A stretch of 64,000 bases of DNA from Pogostemon cablin (GCA_023678885.1 CM042979.1:24418981-24482980); one strand, 5' to 3'. Numbered from the stretch's first letter, positions 22,058-35,057 are shown. Made by a program: numbers and translations. Notes: generated by a model not told the origin, from the sequence alone.

Positions 22058-23736
22058 TGTTTGCCTATTTTTGTAGCACTCACGAGCAAGAATACTCGAT
22101 CGTTGTAGTAGTATATCCCAAGAAAAATTATCAATCCACAAAGGAGTTATGTTCGGACTAGCAAAATACGTGAGCTCATGTTCATGTCGTTTTTGTAAAG
22201 ATGATCGGGGGTTTTTAGATTGATTAACAACTAAAACAAGTAGCAAGTAAATAAGAATAGCAAATAAGAGAAATTACAAGTGAAGATGAATAACAAGTAA
22301 AGAAAATGGGTGCTAAAGTTCAAGTATGGAAAACATGGGATTAGAAACATCCAAGCACACTCGATTCATATTATCATGCAAAAGGAATTCAACTCAATTG
22401 ATGTAGACTAAGGGTGATCACGATTGTATCCTAAGCTCCCTTTCGGGTTACAAAGGTTGTTGATCCATTTTAGACTCCCAAAAGTACTTAAGATCAAAGC
22501 CCAACATTAACCCCTTCCATCTAGGTACTAGTTAGATTAAACTCTCCCTTTTTGTGTACTAAGGCCAACGAATGGATTGGTTCCCCTCATTGAATTCAAA
22601 TATCCTTTCGGTCAAACCCAAACTCAATGTCTATTCATGCCTTCCTAATAATATAGAGGGTCGTTTTCGTCTCACTCCAAGCAATACATACATGAACATC
22701 ATGATAGCATTTAATCACCATAAATCAATTCATTGATCAACAATCCATTAAACCAATAATCAATTATGAATAACAAACCATGCCATCACAACATCAAGAC
22801 AATTAAACTCCATGAATAGAAATCAACATCAATTAAATCAAAAACCAATTTAATCCACATGATAATATAAATCTAATATGCTCTTCATATTCCTAATCCC
22901 ACTAGAGGGATCAGCCTATCATGATAAAAGTAACAAAACAAATAAATGATTCATTACAAATATCCATAGTCTAAATCCAAAAGAAAATCAAGAGAGATGT
23001 AAATCTTCCCCAACAATTTCTTGTAGGAAATCTTCAATACTCATGGATCTCCAACTCTAGCTCTTGATTTCTTGAGATCTCTCACACCCAATGGAAGGGA
23101 TGAAGTTTTGATGGAGAATTAATGGAGATGATGAAGATGGATCAAGATGGATGAAAGTGGATGAAGATGATGGTGGAAAATGGAATAAATGGTGTGTGAT
23201 GTGTGTGTAGAGGATGGAAATTTCGGATCTCCCTCCAATTGTTGAATAAAGGAGTATTTATACCCCTATGGAGGCTTCTAGAAGGATCTGGAAATTTCAG
23301 CAGGAACATACACGGCACGAGTCGTGCTCTGCAACATGGCCACGAGGTGGCCGTGTTGTGTCTTCTGATGCTGCCGCACGACCTCTCCTTACAGGGCCGT
23401 GTTACGCAACACGACTCGTGTGCTGCAACACGACTCGTGCGACTGGACCAGGCTTAAGTTGCCCGTGTTGAATAACTAGGTGTCGTCGCACGGCCTTCTC
23501 TTACAGGGCCGTGTTGGCTACACGGCCCGTGTTGGTGCTGGCTCCTGTATTTCTTCACTGTTTTGGCTCGTTCTCCCTCGTTTCAACTCCGAATTGAAAA
23601 TCTTAAGTTTAAGCTCATTCACACACATTTCAATAAAAACACAAAACACAACCAAATAACACATAAAATACGGATAAAATAATACGAAAACACATATAAA
23701 AAGACACTAAAATCTAGGTGAAAATAGCTCTAATCA
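22058..23736 (-). mobile_element. Solo LTR G in the LINE
   Basis: 1,679 bp, plus-strand ends TGTTTGCC...TAATCA, flanked by identical TAGGT (22053-22057 and 23737-23741). LINE ORF2 reads on the two sides are continuous in content. Orientation is minus, judged from the TATA box (GTATAAAT, 23256-23263 on the plus-strand scale) and from the related LTR J. It has no internal domain. Confidence 0.88.
23308..23545 (-). repeat. CACGGC/CGTGTTG word patch upstream of TATA in LTR G
   Basis: Words such as CACGAGTCGTG, AACACGACTCGTG, GGCCGTGTTG and CACGGCCCGTG recur in both orientations, in a GC-rich island 45-290 bp upstream of the TATA box in element orientation. Confidence 0.65.
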
Positions 23737-24578
23737 TAGGTATAAACTATCTCTTGGGAAAAATGCAGGGGGTCTTGGTTTCAGAGACTTGAGTGCTTTT
23801 AATCTAGCTCTTCTTTCTAAACAAGATTAACGATTATTAAACTTCCCGCATTATCTTCTTTCCTGAGTATTGAAAGCAAAGTACTACCTAGATGTTCAAT
23901 TCTTCCAAGCTCAGTCGGGCAACCGTCCCTCGTGGACATGGCGAAGTACTCTTAAAGGTCGAGATGTTGCCTCCGAGGGCTATCATCGTCTTATTAACTC
24001 AGGTCATGTTAACACTCGAATTTTTGGAGATGGGTGGCTTCCTCAACACCAAGTGATTGAAAGTTCATATGCATTGTCGGAGTTGAGGGAAGATGTCAAG
24101 GTTGCAAAGTTGATTGATGGAGTAAACCACTGCTGAAAATCTGATATCATAGTCACTCACTTCTCGCAAGATATTGCTTCTCTCATTTTCTCTATGCCTA
24201 TTAGAAACTCTTATGCTCCAAATAAGTGCGTTTGGAATCATACAAGTTTGGGATCTTTTACAGTTAAATCTTCATACCACTTTCTAAAAAATGCAGATTC
24301 TCCTTCTTCTAGAAGCGGGCCAAATCAGACATGGAAGCACCTCTGGAAGCTGAAAATCCCTACCCGTATCCTCCACTTTCTTTGGAGATGCTGTAATGAT
24401 TCTCTACTTTTTACGGATAATCTAGCAAGAACATGTGTGCTGACTGACCCCTGCTGTACTTTTTTTGGTTTGACTAATGGATCAGCACTACACTTCTTTT
24501 TTTATTGCCCGTTCTCTTCATCCGGTTGGAAAATGATAGGCATCTCCGAGTTGTTTCTTAGCTTTGCTCAAAGTTCAG

Positions 24579-26097
24579 TGTTGAGAGAAAAAAATCAGCG
24601 TGTTTTAGTATCATATTTAACACCTTTTTATGGGAATTGTTATCATATATTAGCACAAGTATCTTATATCCCATATATGTGAGAAAAAAGAGCATTTGAG
24701 GTGTTTTATTGTATTTTAGATGAAAAAATATTCAAAAGTGCAAAGTTAGAAGAATGCTAAAAAATGCACATTCATATTGCATAATTTTTCTGTGTTTTAT
24801 TGGAGCTTAAAACTAGTAGTTTGATACATGGTTGGAAAGCCAAGGAAGAGAGGATCGTTTTAGAGCAAGAATCAATCAAATCGAAGTTTGTCTTAGGAAG
24901 TTATTCTCAAAATCGTGAGGTCGCGCAGCTGCCAGCGAGAGTTTCTGAAAAATTCCAAAAATTAGCCCATCTTTCCTATTTGTTGGAGCACAATTTATTT
25001 CCTTATCACATAATCCTCCATAATTTCACAATATCTTTTTCGATATTTTATTTACTTATTTGTTGCCCTTCTCATACCTATATATATTTTACAACATCAT
25101 TCATGTGAGAAATCATCCTACACCATCTCACAAGGGGAATCACCCCCACACCATCATCGCTACACCAAGAGTTTTCCTAATTCTTTTCTTTTATTTTCTG
25201 AACTATGAGTAAGATCTATCCAACCCCCATGTGTGTTGTTTGTAACACCATGGACTAGAACCGTTTTGGTAGTTCTAGGATTTTGAAGGTTTCATGGATT
25301 AATTGAACTCTCTTATGTATCATCTGACAACACTACTTGTGGATTATTTCATATTTGATTGTGACTTTTTAACTCATATTCACGGTCGTTTTGTGCATTA
25401 TCAACTGTTATATAAAGTCTGAACATATATCTTGTTATTGATTGAGTGCGTTCCCCGCTGAACATGATTTTATGTTATGATTCTAAGTGATGGGACTCCA
25501 AAACTTCATTAGAACTGTCATATATGAATGTTTATTAATTGAATTAAATTCGGGTAATTGAGCTGGATAAAGAGGTTAATTTTATAATACTTATATAGGG
25601 AGATCATATCGAGTTAGAGTACCAGGTGCATGGGAAATAATTGATACTTATTGTACCTAGAAAGGGGGTGAAATTATATCTCTTGCTCCAAGATGATTCA
25701 CACATGTTACATGCTTGCTTGCTTGTGTCTGTAGAATAAGTTTGCATGGTTTAATGATGCGTCCATATTCCACAAGGTAGAGTCGGCCAATACACTTGAG
25801 AGGGAAATTAAGTAGTAAAAATGGATTACCCTAGAGCTACATATTCTCTAACTTGGTTTTACTTCGAATTCTTCTAGTGCTATTTTATATTAAATTGTTA
25901 TTTAATTTACAACATATTAGTTATTAGATTAAAATTCTCAAATCTTATTGCCAATTCGTCTTAATTAATTTAGTAATAATTAAATTGATAATATGCCGTC
26001 CTGTGGGTTCGATATTTAACTTGGTCACTTGCCTAAATTACAATCGATATCCTTAAAACTTGGGGATAAATTTTGTGCACAAAGAAAATGCGTAACA
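24579..26097 (+). mobile_element. 5' LTR of element D
   Basis: 1,519 bp. Starts TGTTGAGAG and ends GCGTAACA, immediately before the PBS. It is similar to the reverse complement of LTR B throughout (for example TATTAGCACAAGT-TCTTATAT and TTGAGGTGTTTTATT). It carries the module shared between LTR families at 24828-24942 and a TATA-like TATATATTTT near 25080. It lacks a CG-word array. Confidence 0.85.
24828..24942 (+). repeat. Shared LTR module, copy in LTR D
   Basis: In element orientation: GGTTGGAAAGCC, GGAAGAGAGGATCGTTTTAG, AATCAATCAAATCGAAG, GAAGTTATTCTCAAAATCG, GTCGCGCAGCTGCCAGCGAG. The same series is found in Copia LTRs F and E1. Confidence 0.75.
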
Positions 26098-26103
26098 AGC
26101 TTT

Positions 26104-26121
26104 TGGCGCCGTTGCCGGGGA
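26104..26121 (+). promoter_or_regulatory. Primer-binding site of element D (tRNA-Asp)
   Basis: TGGCGCCGTTGCCGGGGA is an exact 18-base complement of the plant tRNA-Asp 3' end. It is the only perfect tRNA-Asp PBS in the window. Confidence 0.95.
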
Positions 26122-26399
26122 CGGTTGTTGTTATTGATTTAATTAGGACTTTTTACTTCTTTATTTTTACTTTATTTTATTTGTTTAAGCATATTCTGAC
26201 TCTTAATTATTTTTGAGATTAACAAGATGAAAGTCAGATATTATGGAAACACATTCTAACCTCATCAAAATTTCACCTATTTAGATGCAATCAGTCTTCC
26301 TGAGTTTCAGATGTGGTCTGATTCCTTCACTAGTTTTTTTCTAACATTTCAGATTGCATTTGATTTCTTCATGAGAAGTAGGATAGAGAGAAAAAAGAA

Positions 26400-26686
26400 G
26401 GATGAAGAAGAAAATTAAAGGAAGGGAGAAGAACTCAAAGTAGAATTAGATAGAATTTGGAAACACAGAAAAGCCAGTACATCAAGATGGGATGAAGATT
26501 GTCAAGCTATTGAAAAGCAACTTGCTTAGATAAAATTCCAAAGTAAACAAGAAGAATTTGAGGATCCCTTGGAGACATATTGCTTGAGCAATTCTTTTAC
26601 TTTTCCCACTACGGAGCTAGATGAGTTTCTAATGATGCATGTATTGAATTTCTTGAAAATTTACATGCATTGAATGATGACAGGTT
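26400..26686 (+). pseudogene. Pol-upstream coding remnant of D (left part)
   Basis: Frames here give EDPLETYC-like, TTELDEF and EFLENLHALNDDR, matching the region of element A between protease and RT (DPLET, TTELDRLSNEV, EFLENLLALGDDR). A single-base frame change separates the two halves. The text continues across the Copia insertion at 35063. Confidence 0.6.
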
Positions 26687-28073
26687 TGTTGGCGCTCGAT
26701 CGTTTGGTTAACGTGACCCGTTAGGGTTCCATGTATTTCTAACAAGCAGCGGAAGCAAGTAAACATGAAACGCAATACCTTTCACCAAGGGTTGATGTAG
26801 AGGTTGAATTCTCGCTGGCAGACTGCGCAGTCCCACGAGAATAGCCATAAGTTCCTGTTCTGATGTCGGAATTAAGTGGTCTTTGCGCTCAGACGATCCT
26901 CTCTTCGACGGCTTTCCATCAGTATATAATACATTAAAATCGAAGAACTGTACGATTTTATATGAATTTTGGAACATGACGAACTGCAGCAGCAAACGAC
27001 CTTCCGGTCTTCTGCTGTATGTCCCAAGTCCGATCTCGACGTCGTGTGGGCGACGATCTACGAGACCTACTCAATCTGCTGTTCACTCTCTCTCTTGTAT
27101 GTTAGGCGCAGAGTTAGGTTTAGAACAAAGTGAGATGACTTATATACATGGGCTACAGCAGGGACCAGGAGGAGAAATTGGGTTGGGCCTCCATTGGGCT
27201 TAAGTATCCAAGCTTAGCCCAAAGCTTATACTTAAGTCCAATAATAATAATATATTCCACTAAAATATTATTACTGCACTACCGTACCAATCCCAAAATT
27301 ACGTTTTGGGCTCCTTCTTATTATGAGCCCGTTAGTCTCCCCATGTTTAAGATATACAATGTCCATTAATTAATTTAAGTTACTGACAACTCAATTAATT
27401 AATATTTCATCCAAGAGTAGTACCACTCAACCTCATTATCATGCCGGAATAAATTCCACCTGCAGGGTTTACATGATAATCCTTATGAGCTCCTCAAGGG
27501 GACATCATCAACCTATGACGGACACGGATTCCTTCTACAATCAACAGCACACCATAGAGACAGCACTACTTCCCAACTCATCGAGTTTGTTGATTTAATT
27601 ACATGTAAATCTCACCCATTGATGAATCAAAGAAATACATACTGCCCTACGTGTCGAGGTTATTGTATAGGGATTAAGAGCACGAACTTCCATAATAACT
27701 GAGATCAAGTTCTCCTATAAGTCAGTATAAGTCGAACGATCTCAAGCGGTCCTGCTCAATACACACAAGTGCACTAATGTGATTCTATAGCCAAGACAAG
27801 CTAATACCAAACCACACTACAACCATCCCGATAGAGAGTCCCCGTCTATCTCAGTTGTGAGCATCTGTTTATACTTTATAAGGAAACCGATAATATGATC
27901 TTCCGCGTGTTGTCGCACAACATATTATCTACAATATAAAGTAAGTGGACTATTGCATCGAACATATAAATAAATTATAAGATGCAATCATTTGATCATA
28001 TGATTCTCATTTCAAATTAATTGTTATAATATTGTTCATACAAAAAGCTAGACTTTTAGTATACAATCCAACA
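26687..28073 (-). mobile_element. 3' LTR of Copia F
   Basis: 1,387 bp, in element orientation TGTTGGATTGTATACT... to ...GAGCGCCAACA. It carries the shared LTR module (26811-26925) downstream of the TATA region (GTATATAAG near 27140). Confidence 0.93.
26811..26925 (-). repeat. Shared LTR module, copy in 3' LTR of Copia F
   Basis: In element orientation: GATGGAAAGCC, GAAGAGAGGATCGTCTGAGC, ACTTAATTCCGACATC, GGAACTTATGGCTATTCTCG, GGACTGCGCAGTCTGCCAGC. The word order is as in the Athila-like LTR D. The 5' LTR copy is at 33792-33905. Confidence 0.75.
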
Positions 28074-28089
28074 ATCTCCCACTTATACT
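28074..28089 (-). promoter_or_regulatory. Polypurine tract of Copia F
   Basis: On the minus strand, AGTATAAGTGGGAGAT is directly followed by the 3' LTR. It is identical to the tract of E2. Confidence 0.88.
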
Positions 28090-28099
28090 AAAAGACTAT

Positions 28100-31000
28100 G
28101 CTGTCATGTCTTCTGCCATACATCTGATTCCCACTCCCACTACACGACCATTAAAAGCTCTCGCCTGAATATCCTTGTAAATGGATTTACTAGGTCATCA
28201 TCCGATGCAATCTAGGCAACAACAACCTTCCCCTCATCATACGATTTCTCGTAACAGGTGGTACTTGCGCTCCATGTGTTTAATTGCCTTATGGACTTGT
28301 GAGTCCTTCAAGTTTGCAACTGCACCAATATCATCAATATAAATTGTGATAACCTTGGGCAAACTTAGAATCACATCAAAGTCCATCATGAAGTTTCTAG
28401 AGTCATACAGATACATTGGTTGCCTCATAGGCTCCAATTTATCATCTTTCCATATGGAGTCCGAAGTCTGAACTACATTTCTATATAACACTCATCCACA
28501 TTATGACTCAACTTCCTAAAATTAAACACATAACCTTGAGGTGGATTTACTACCGTCCAATCTGACTAAAAAATCTGAATCTACGTAATCCACAAGAAGC
28601 AGTGAATCTGTCCAGTAAGCTTACATATAATTTCCAGTCCTTCTCAGGCACTTCATATATGTCTTACCACAGCTCATCATTCTTGTTCCAGGTTACGTTG
28701 ATACCCACTGTTCATGCATTTAGCAAAACAGATATCCATACTCATGTATAGCATTCCTTAGATTAGGCTTCCTCATTTATCGAAGCATAAGGAACTGCTT
28801 TCATCTCCTTTATCTTCCTTTTGTGTCTCAAGACACATTTCCTTAGATAAAGTCACATGCTAAAACGAGTAAGGATTGTATCATTTCATGAAGCTTGAGA
28901 TAAGCATAACATCCTTTCTTGTGATCCGTATTACCGTGATCAAAAGAATATTTTTGCTCCTCTTAAGTCCTTCATCTTATACCGCTTTATTAACCATACC
29001 CCATACGCCCGATAATACTCTTTCATTGTCTCCAATGAGCAAGATAATATCTATGTATAGTACAAGTAATACCACCACGTTTCCATCACTCTTTTCAATA
29101 CACAAGACTCATCTGATCATTGATTAGATCCATGTCACTGGATTACCTCATCAAAACGGATGTTTCATGATCTTGAAGTTTGTTTTAGTCCATTAATGGA
29201 CACTTTTAAGCTCACTATCACAATGCTCTTAGCTCTTTGCAATGAATCACTCTGGTTGCTTCACATAGATGTTTCCCTTAAGACTTCCAATCAGGAAAGC
29301 TGTCTCGACATCTATTTGCTATCCCTCATATTTCATATGAGTAGCAACAGATAAAAGAGTCCGGATCAACATAAGCATAGCTACTGGCGAATAGGTTTTC
29401 TCATAATCTAACCATTTCTTTCTGAGTATACCTTTTCCCAACAAGCTTTACTTATAAGGTTTTCACCTTACCGTATGATCCTCTTTTATTTTGTATGACC
29501 ACTTCCAATGGTTTTCACACCATCCGTGGTTCTACAATCATACAGATCTTATTTAGAATCTATTGATTCTATTTCAACATTTATTGCAATTTTTTAAGAT
29601 TTAGGCATTTCTAACTTGTAGTGCTTCGTCGTATCCGTGGGTTAACTCCATGTTTACTAGGGACCAAGCCTCACGACTCTCCCAAAACATATATCTATCA
29701 GGTGTTAGAACAACCTTCCCACTACGAGAAGACACTACACGCAATTGTATATCAGATGTGACACGCGTCGCAGTTTACCTTGTGGTATATCCTCTTGTAC
29801 ACTTGGTACTAATACTTCGTGTTTTCCTCTCACTTCCTTTAGAACAACTTATACATGGGTATTTGATTTATTACATAGTCCTTTTCCAAAAATCTAGTGT
29901 TTATGTTAACAATCACTCTTCGATCTTGTGGACTAAATAAATCATCCTTCATTTTTCTAGGATATCCCACAAACAGATAAACATTCTTATGAATTACTGT
30001 TCCTAGGGCATATCCATAAAATGAATTTAGTAATTCCAAATAATTCATCATCTATCTAATCACTACCATAAGAGTGCTATTCCTTCTATTCTTCACACCA
30101 TTAAGGTGGGAAATTCATTTCCGAAGGTACATTTCTCTTACTAGATTAGAAGACTCATTATTAATTACTATTTGTCGCATCCAGGGAATAAACATGATTT
30201 AAGAGTGTACAAATTGTTCACCAACGTACCATAACAGATTACAACTCTATCATTCATTTTAATGACCATGTCATTTAAATGAAATGGAGTATCCATCTAT
30301 TAATGCATAGAAACCGAAATCAAATTCTTTCTATGAAAATGTACGTAAAGACAATTTCATAAAATCAAACGTTTATTCATATTGTAAGATAAATAAACAA
30401 CTCCCACTGCAATAGCCACTACTCTTGTAGTTTTACCCATGTCATAACAATCTTATCCTCACTTAGTAATAAACATTTAGTGATTCCAGTATCTACACAC
30501 TTCGTGTCAGTAAATGCCATCACTAATCATGTTTTAAACAACTAGTGAATAAGATATAAAACTTGTTCACATTATGATGAAAATGGCTTTCCTTTGCCAC
30601 ATGTTTTGCCAGAAGTTTTCCACCATATACATCCTATTGTAATTCAGGTGGAACTTACTCAAAAACATCTAGGCAATTCACAAAGAATTAAATTGATCTA
30701 GGTTTCCCTTCAATTTATACTCCATGCTTTCCCAATTCATTCATCAAATTAAATCATGATCTTCTGCCTTTTAACTTACTCAAGTATCCGAAGAGTTACA
30801 TGAGACCATCATATTTCTATGAACCTCTCATCTCTTCACTAGAGACTTTAATAGGCATCATGAGACGTCGATTGTGAGAACACACATGTATTTTCTTAAG
30901 CAGTAAAATTCAAAACCAAGATTATTTTCTAATCATCTAATTTTGGACCAGTAAATATAATTTCTTTTAGTCAACAATAAGCGAGATAAAACCATTTGAA

Positions 31001-31300
31001 ATTACAGAGAATCATAAATAAATACACCGATCAAATCTTCGAATTTTATCCTTTTATATTGATTCCCTAAAAATAATATAAAATTAAAATTCACCGACAT
31101 CTCAAGCACCGTGAGTCTGCAAGCCACGATAGTGTGGACGTTTACAAACCCGAACATTTACAAGAGAAGGTTTTACCCATTAATTTCATTTGTCAACCTA
31201 ACTTCATGACAAAATAATTAATAGTCGGTTCCTCTTTAGCCATGCAAATAAAAGCAGTGACTCCGATGGGGAGGATACTTATTATTCACATCTAAGTGTA
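28100..31300 (-). pseudogene. Decayed Copia pol (integrase, RT, RNase H) of F
   Basis: Read leftwards on the minus strand. Integrase remnants lie near 30500-29950 and an integrase/RT linker at 30051-29839 (MNYLELLNSFYGYALGTV running straight into VYLFVGYPRKMKDD). The RT is near 29500-28950 (IDVETAFLIGSLKENIYVKQPE, then TGA at 29247-29249), with the active site read as LYIDIILLIGD, i.e. lacking the second Asp of YVDD. The RNase H end is at 28491-28237 (HKAIKHMERKYHLLREIV). Many further stops. E2 shares the linker fusion and the stop position, so these defects predate both insertions. Confidence 0.82.
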
Positions 31301-31739
31301 CACCATTATTTGACCCCAAGTCCGCGGCCCAAGCTTATGTGCCTTACAGATGGAGAAGTACACACGCGCTCGGATAACTTCCTACAGTCATCAATTATAA
31401 GTCTGTACAGTGATCCGGACATGAACTCATCCGATAGGGAGGAAGGTCTAAGCCAACGCGCAAGTTCATGTGCATCACATTACAAACATAATTTTAAAGA
31501 AGCCAGTTCCAGCAATATCCATGAATAAACTCATCCGATGGGGAGGAAGGCTCTAATGCCGACGCGCAAGTTTATTCACATTGCTAACAAACCAATAATG
31601 GAGGCCGCGGGAATTAATTACCAATCCCCTCTCCCACTTAGTTATTTAAAACTGAGGGTTTTTACATGCATATAATATTCATAAAATAAAATACGCAATT
31701 CTAGCATGCTCCTATCACGGCACATGAGGCAGTAAATCC

Positions 31740-32500
31740 CAGAGAGTCATGCATACATATATAACAATAATTAATAATTAAATCAATCATTAACAGTTAT
31801 ATATCAGCGAATTCGATTGTTCGCCATCAGGCACGAATATCAGCAAAGACTTCCACACTATCAAAATTTTGAAATTTCCAGATTGTCCAATTTTCGAAAC
31901 CATCGATATCGACCGTCGATGTCGTCCAGATTATCAAAATCATCGATATCGATTAGATTATCAAATATTCGAAAAATATCAAGATTATCAACATTCCAAA
32001 ACTATCGATATCGATCGTCGATATCGTCTAGATAATCGAAATCATCGATATCGACGAGCAACCATATACAACAATAATAGATAATTAAATCAATTATGTC
32101 AGTTATATATTAGGAATTAATTCAACATCCATATATAACAATAATAGACAATTAATTATAGCAGTTATATATTAGGAATTAATTCGACATCCATATATGA
32201 CAATAATAGATTATTAAATCAATTATAGCAGTCATATATTAGGAATTAATTCGACATCCATATATAACAATAATATACAATCTATTATGGCAGTTATATA
32301 TTAGGAATTAGTTTTCCTAAAATTGGATGTCTTATCCAACACTCTAGCAATACATGCATATAATATACCAAATATAATACGCAATCTAGCTTCTATATAA
32401 GACAATAAATCATAGAGATCAGGCATCCATATATATATAACAATAATAGACAATTAAATCAATTATGACAGTTATATATATTAGGAATAAAAACGCCTCT
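31740..32500 (-). repeat. Tandem repeats in the leader of Copia F (about 62-bp unit)
   Basis: Units with CATATATAACAATAATAGA, AATTAAATCAATTAT, GCAGTTATATATTAGGAAT and TTCGACATC recur about four times at 32085-32330, with further single units at about 31755 and 32430. Between them (31880-32060) lies a patch rich in the palindromic word ATCGATATCGAT. Confidence 0.75.
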
Positions 32501-32766
32501 AAATTTTAATGTCTTGTCCGACACTCCTACTGTGGAATCGATGCTTTACGCAACAAGCAGGATTGCTTGTGCCCCAAGACGTCCATCGCCATATCCCACC
32601 GCCAATCGTGTCAGGGAGCGCTCCAAGTGCCTTGACGAGCGCCCCTCGCCCGGACTGTCGCTCGTCCAAGGGCCTACTTGCATGAAACCAAGTTCAGCCC
32701 AACGCGCAACACCAAACTACACCAACTGTCGTTCGTAGTTCGAAACTACAAAACTCTCAGAATCCA

Positions 32767-33365
32767 ATCTCCACCGTCCAGAATCTATTACTGTAAGTCC
32801 TGAACATGCTGTCCAAATTACAGGTCGATCCAACGGTTATTTTGTGAGAAACGGCTCTTTTCCCTCGACTGCGCAAAACAGAATCGCCCAAAGATCTGCT
32901 TCTGTTTTCAGCGTAATCCCAGCAAGGACAAGCTCCAAATTCGATCTCCACCGTTCATAATTTACATACACAAGGTATGAACGTTCTGACCAAATTACAG
33001 CCCGATCCAACGGATAGTTTGATAGAAACGGCTCTTTTTCCCCGACTGCGCAAAACAGAATCCCCGAAATATCTGCTTCTGTTTTCAGCGTAATCCCAGC
33101 AAGAAAAAGTTCCAAATTCGATCTCCACCGTTCAGAATGTACATCCATAAGGTCTGAACGTGCTGACCAAATTACAGCTCGATCTCACGGTTAGTTTGTG
33201 AGAAACGGCTCTTTTCCCTCGACTGTGCAAAACAGAATCGCCCAAAAATCTGCTTCTGTTTTCAGCGTAATCCTAGCACGAAAAAGCTCCAAATTCGATC
33301 TCCACCGTTCAGAATGTACATCAACAAGATCTGAACGTGCTGACCAAATTACAGCTCAATCCGAC
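32767..33365 (-). repeat. 177-bp tandem repeat in the leader of Copia F
   Basis: Units start at 32767, 32944, 33121 and 33298 (ATCTCCACCG), a constant 177-bp period with about 3.4 units. Shared words include GAACGTGCTGACCAAATTAC, GAAACGGCTCTTTT, CTGCGCAAAACAGAATC and TCTGCTTCTGTTTTCAGCG. The array sits between PBS and gag, in the untranslated leader. E2 has nothing like it. Confidence 0.92.
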
Positions 33366-33657
33366 CGTTGAAACTCTGGTTATTGCCTCTGCAATATCAC
33401 TGCGCTGGATTTTCTCTCAAAAACGTGATTCAATTTTTGCCCTCTTTTTCTTCTTTGCATGTGAAATTGACGAACAATTTTCGTCGAATCCTCTCACACA
33501 CAACCATGGACGAATAGATATGATACAGGGTATATATCACATAGGGATATTCATGGTTTGCGCAATAAAACCAAAACCCTAAACATGTGATCCTAATTCC
33601 GAAAAATTAATCACATAAACCCTAGCCTAACGTGTCACGCTTCACCACGAAACCGAA

Positions 33658-33669
33658 GCTCTGATACCA
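33658..33669 (-). promoter_or_regulatory. Primer-binding site of Copia F (initiator tRNA-Met)
   Basis: On the minus strand TGGTATCAGAGC, the usual plant Copia PBS, two bases from the LTR end. Confidence 0.93.
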
Positions 33670-33671
33670 AT

Positions 33672-35057
33672 TGTTGGTGCTCGATCGTTTGGTTAACGTG
33701 ACCCGTTAGGGTTCCATGTATTTCTAACAAGCAGCGGAAGCAAGTAAACATGAAACGCAATACCTTTCACCAAGGGTTGATGTAGAGGTTGAATTCTCGC
33801 TGGCAGACTGCGCAGTCCCACGAGAATAGCCATAAGTTCCTCTTCTGATGTCAGAATTAAGTGGTCTTTGCGTTCAGACGATCCTCTCTTCGACGGTTTC
33901 CATCAGTATATAATACATCAAAATCGAAGAACTATACGATTTTATATGAATTTTAGAACATGACGAACTGCAGCAGCAAACGACCTTCCGGTCTTCTGCT
34001 GTATGTCCCAAGTCCGATCTCGACGTCGTGTGGGCGACGATCTACGAGACCTACTCAATCTGCTGTTCACTCTCTCTCTCGTATGTTAGGCGCAGAGTTA
34101 GGTTTAGAACAAACTGAGGTGACTTATATACATGGGCTACAGCAGGGACCAGGAGGAGAAATTGGGTTGGGCCTCCATTGGGCTTAAGTATCCAAGCTTA
34201 GCCCAAAGCTTATACTTAAGTCCAATAATAATAATATATTCCACTAAAATATTATTACTGCACTACCGTACCAATCCCAAAATTACGTTTTGGGCTCCTT
34301 CTTATTATGAGCCCGTTAGTCTCCCCATGTTTAAGATATACAATGTCCATTAATTAATTTAAGTTACTGACAACTCAATTAATTAATATCTCATCCAAGA
34401 GTAGTACCACTCAACCTCATTATCATGCCGGAATAAATTCCACCTGCAGGGTTTACATGATAATCCTTCTGAGCTCCTCAAGGGGACATCATCAACCTAT
34501 GACGGACACAGATTCCTTCTACAATCAACATCACACCATAGAGACAGCACTACTTCCCAACTCATCGAGTTTGTTGATTTAATTACATGTAAATCTCACC
34601 CATTGATGAATCAAAGAAATACATACTGCCCTACGTGTCGAGGTTATTGTATAGGGATTAAGAGCACGAACTTCCATAATAACTGAGATCAAGTTCTCCT
34701 ATAAGTCAGTATAAGTCGAACGATCTCAAGCGGTCCTGCTCAATACACACAAGTGCACTAATGTGATTCTATAGCCAAGACAAGCCAATACCAAACCACA
34801 CTACAACCATCCCGATAGAGAGTCCCCGTCTATCTCAGTTGTGAGCATCTGTTTATACTTTATAAGGAAACCGATAATATGATCTTCCGCGTGTTGCCGC
34901 ACAACATATTATCTACAATATAAAGTAAGTGGACTATTGCATCGAACATATAAATAAATTATAAGATGCAATCATTTGATCATATGATTCACATTTCAAA
35001 TTAATTGTTATAATATTGTTCATACAAAAAGCTAGACTTTTAGTATACAATTCAACA
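33672..35057 (-). mobile_element. 5' LTR of Copia F
   Basis: 1,386 bp, ends TGTTGAATTG... and ...GCACCAACA in element orientation. It is about 98-99% identical to the 3' LTR by eye and includes the shared module at 33792-33905. Confidence 0.93.

Larger units (their letters stand above)
18420..24578 (+). mobile_element. L1-type LINE (non-LTR retrotransposon), broken
   Basis: Plus strand. ORF1 remnants with a zinc knuckle are followed by ORF2 remnants: endonuclease start, reverse transcriptase, and a C-terminal zinc-binding domain of plant LINEs. A solo LTR (22058-23736, TSD TAGGT) interrupts ORF2, and its 3' end is cut off by Athila-like element D at 24579. Frameshifts, stops and an apparent deletion in the endonuclease region (near 20570) mean it is dead. 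The 5' boundary is approximate, and no poly-A tail is visible in the window. Confidence 0.85.
20173..24578 (+). pseudogene. LINE ORF2 remnant: endonuclease, RT, zinc-binding domain
   Basis: ATG 20173 opens SIISWNFRGLGNPHRVQEL, the start of the APE-type endonuclease, with LCETKCD near residue 35. Most of the remaining endonuclease is lost. The RT runs from about 20830: LDGMSPIFFQKFW, then SLCNIVYKLASKCIANRI, SAFVPGRLITDN and, at 21569-21590, FEDD in place of the usual F/YADD active site. Expression is impossible because of stops (for example near 21039 and 21690). After the solo LTR the frame resumes (GKNAGGLGFRDLSAFN) and ends in a zinc-binding C-terminal domain (WKHLWKLKIPTRILHFLW, then Cys/His residues) until D cuts it at 24578. 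Confidence 0.82.
26687..35057 (-). mobile_element. Ty1/copia element F, full length but defective
   Basis: Minus-strand element with two LTRs (26687-28073 and 33672-35057), flanked by an exact 5-bp duplication AGGTT (26682-26686 and 35058-35062). The PBS (33658-33669) fits initiator tRNA-Met and the PPT is at 28074-28089. The LTRs differ at roughly 20 positions by eye, so F is older than E2. The interior has a long repeat-filled leader (31740-33650) and decayed gag-pol (about 28100-31300). It inserted into D. Confidence 0.93.

Noticed and set aside
31817..32084. Frames with repeated RLSN/HRYR text as a repeat protein
   Set aside because: They follow the ATCGATATCGAT palindromic patch in a Copia leader and occur in two overlapping frames.
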